64,000 nucleotides of DNA, taken from Clytia hemisphaerica (lineage: Eukaryota > Cnidaria > Hydrozoa > Leptothecata > Clytiidae). Each line of letters begins with the position of its first letter. Position 1 is the first letter of the stretch. The notes under the pieces are model-generated. The model made no database searches. It saw nothing but the letters and a program-made list of their open reading frames with translations, and was not told where the DNA came from. Shown here in pieces: positions 63,748 to 64,000 of the stretch. A program made the position numbers and the translations under genes. The stretch lies in the NCBI GenBank assembly GCA_902728285.1, contig CACVBU010000939.1:434001-498000 (forward strand), read 5' to 3'.

Positions 63748-64000
63748 CTAATTGAAAATTATGTTTAAATTTTTATGTGAATAGAGATGAAACCGTTTTT
63801 TAACATCGTATAAAGCTTTTACACATTTCAACAGTATGCATAAAATAAAAGCCGTTGTGGATATTCTGCTAGGCTAATAACGCAAAAGAGGTAGCGTACC
63901 GTAGAGGTACCTCACTAAGCTCTAGTTTAGACGGCCGACTTTCTGCCCTGCCTATTCTAATTGTTAGAGTAGGCACAAAGTCGGCACAAAGTCGGCAGTT
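63748..64000 (-). other. Dynein intron upstream of exon 1 (window edge)
   Basis: Intronic sequence running off the window. Near the end, GCCGACTTTCTGCC and its partial inverse AAAGTCGGC (repeated) form an imperfect inverted repeat, perhaps the edge of another element. Confidence 0.5.

Overview
The window is animal nuclear DNA, AT-rich, intron-rich and full of short transposable elements. One gene dominates: a divergent axonemal dynein heavy chain on the minus strand. Its 3' part runs from 63,747 down to a stop codon at 10,217. I could place 36 exons with GT-AG junctions and matching phases. They give 3,329 residues, from the linker through AAA1-AAA6 and the stalk to the C-terminus; the N-terminal tail lies beyond the right edge. 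A class C GPCR, clan-3-like cytochromes P450 and a motile-cilium dynein point to a metazoan. The element content (tRNA-derived SINE, many MITEs, a LINE relic) fits a marine invertebrate, perhaps a sponge or cnidarian, but I cannot fix the phylum.

Layout. 1-10,182: gene-free flank downstream of the dynein gene, with at least six terminal-inverted-repeat elements. 10,217-38,872: dynein exons 36 to 8 (AAA2 Walker B side, AAA3, AAA4, stalk, AAA5, AAA6, C-terminal domain). The 2.8-kb intron 23 holds an intact single-exon ankyrin-repeat gene on the opposite strand. 38,873-59,087: one 20.2-kb dynein intron that splits AAA2 and holds three intact single-exon genes. Two are P450 paralogues on the minus strand, created by a tandem duplication of several kilobases; the third is a class C GPCR on the plus strand. 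A LINE reverse-transcriptase pseudogene and many MITEs share this intron. 59,088-63,747: dynein exons 7 to 1 (AAA2 P-loop, AAA1, linker). A SINE abuts the splice donor of exon 1.

The dynein product would act in the ciliary axoneme. The P450s would be ER-anchored monooxygenases and the GPCR a plasma-membrane receptor. I see no functional link between host and nested genes; the relation is positional. All four nested genes are intronless while the host has dozens of introns, which suggests insertion as retrocopies or as compact genes. The best leads are the SINE whose target-site duplication spans a dynein exon/donor boundary, the nested-gene arrangement, the recent P450 duplication with changes in predicted substrate-recognition sites, and a set of MITEs that share TACCTTA-like ends.
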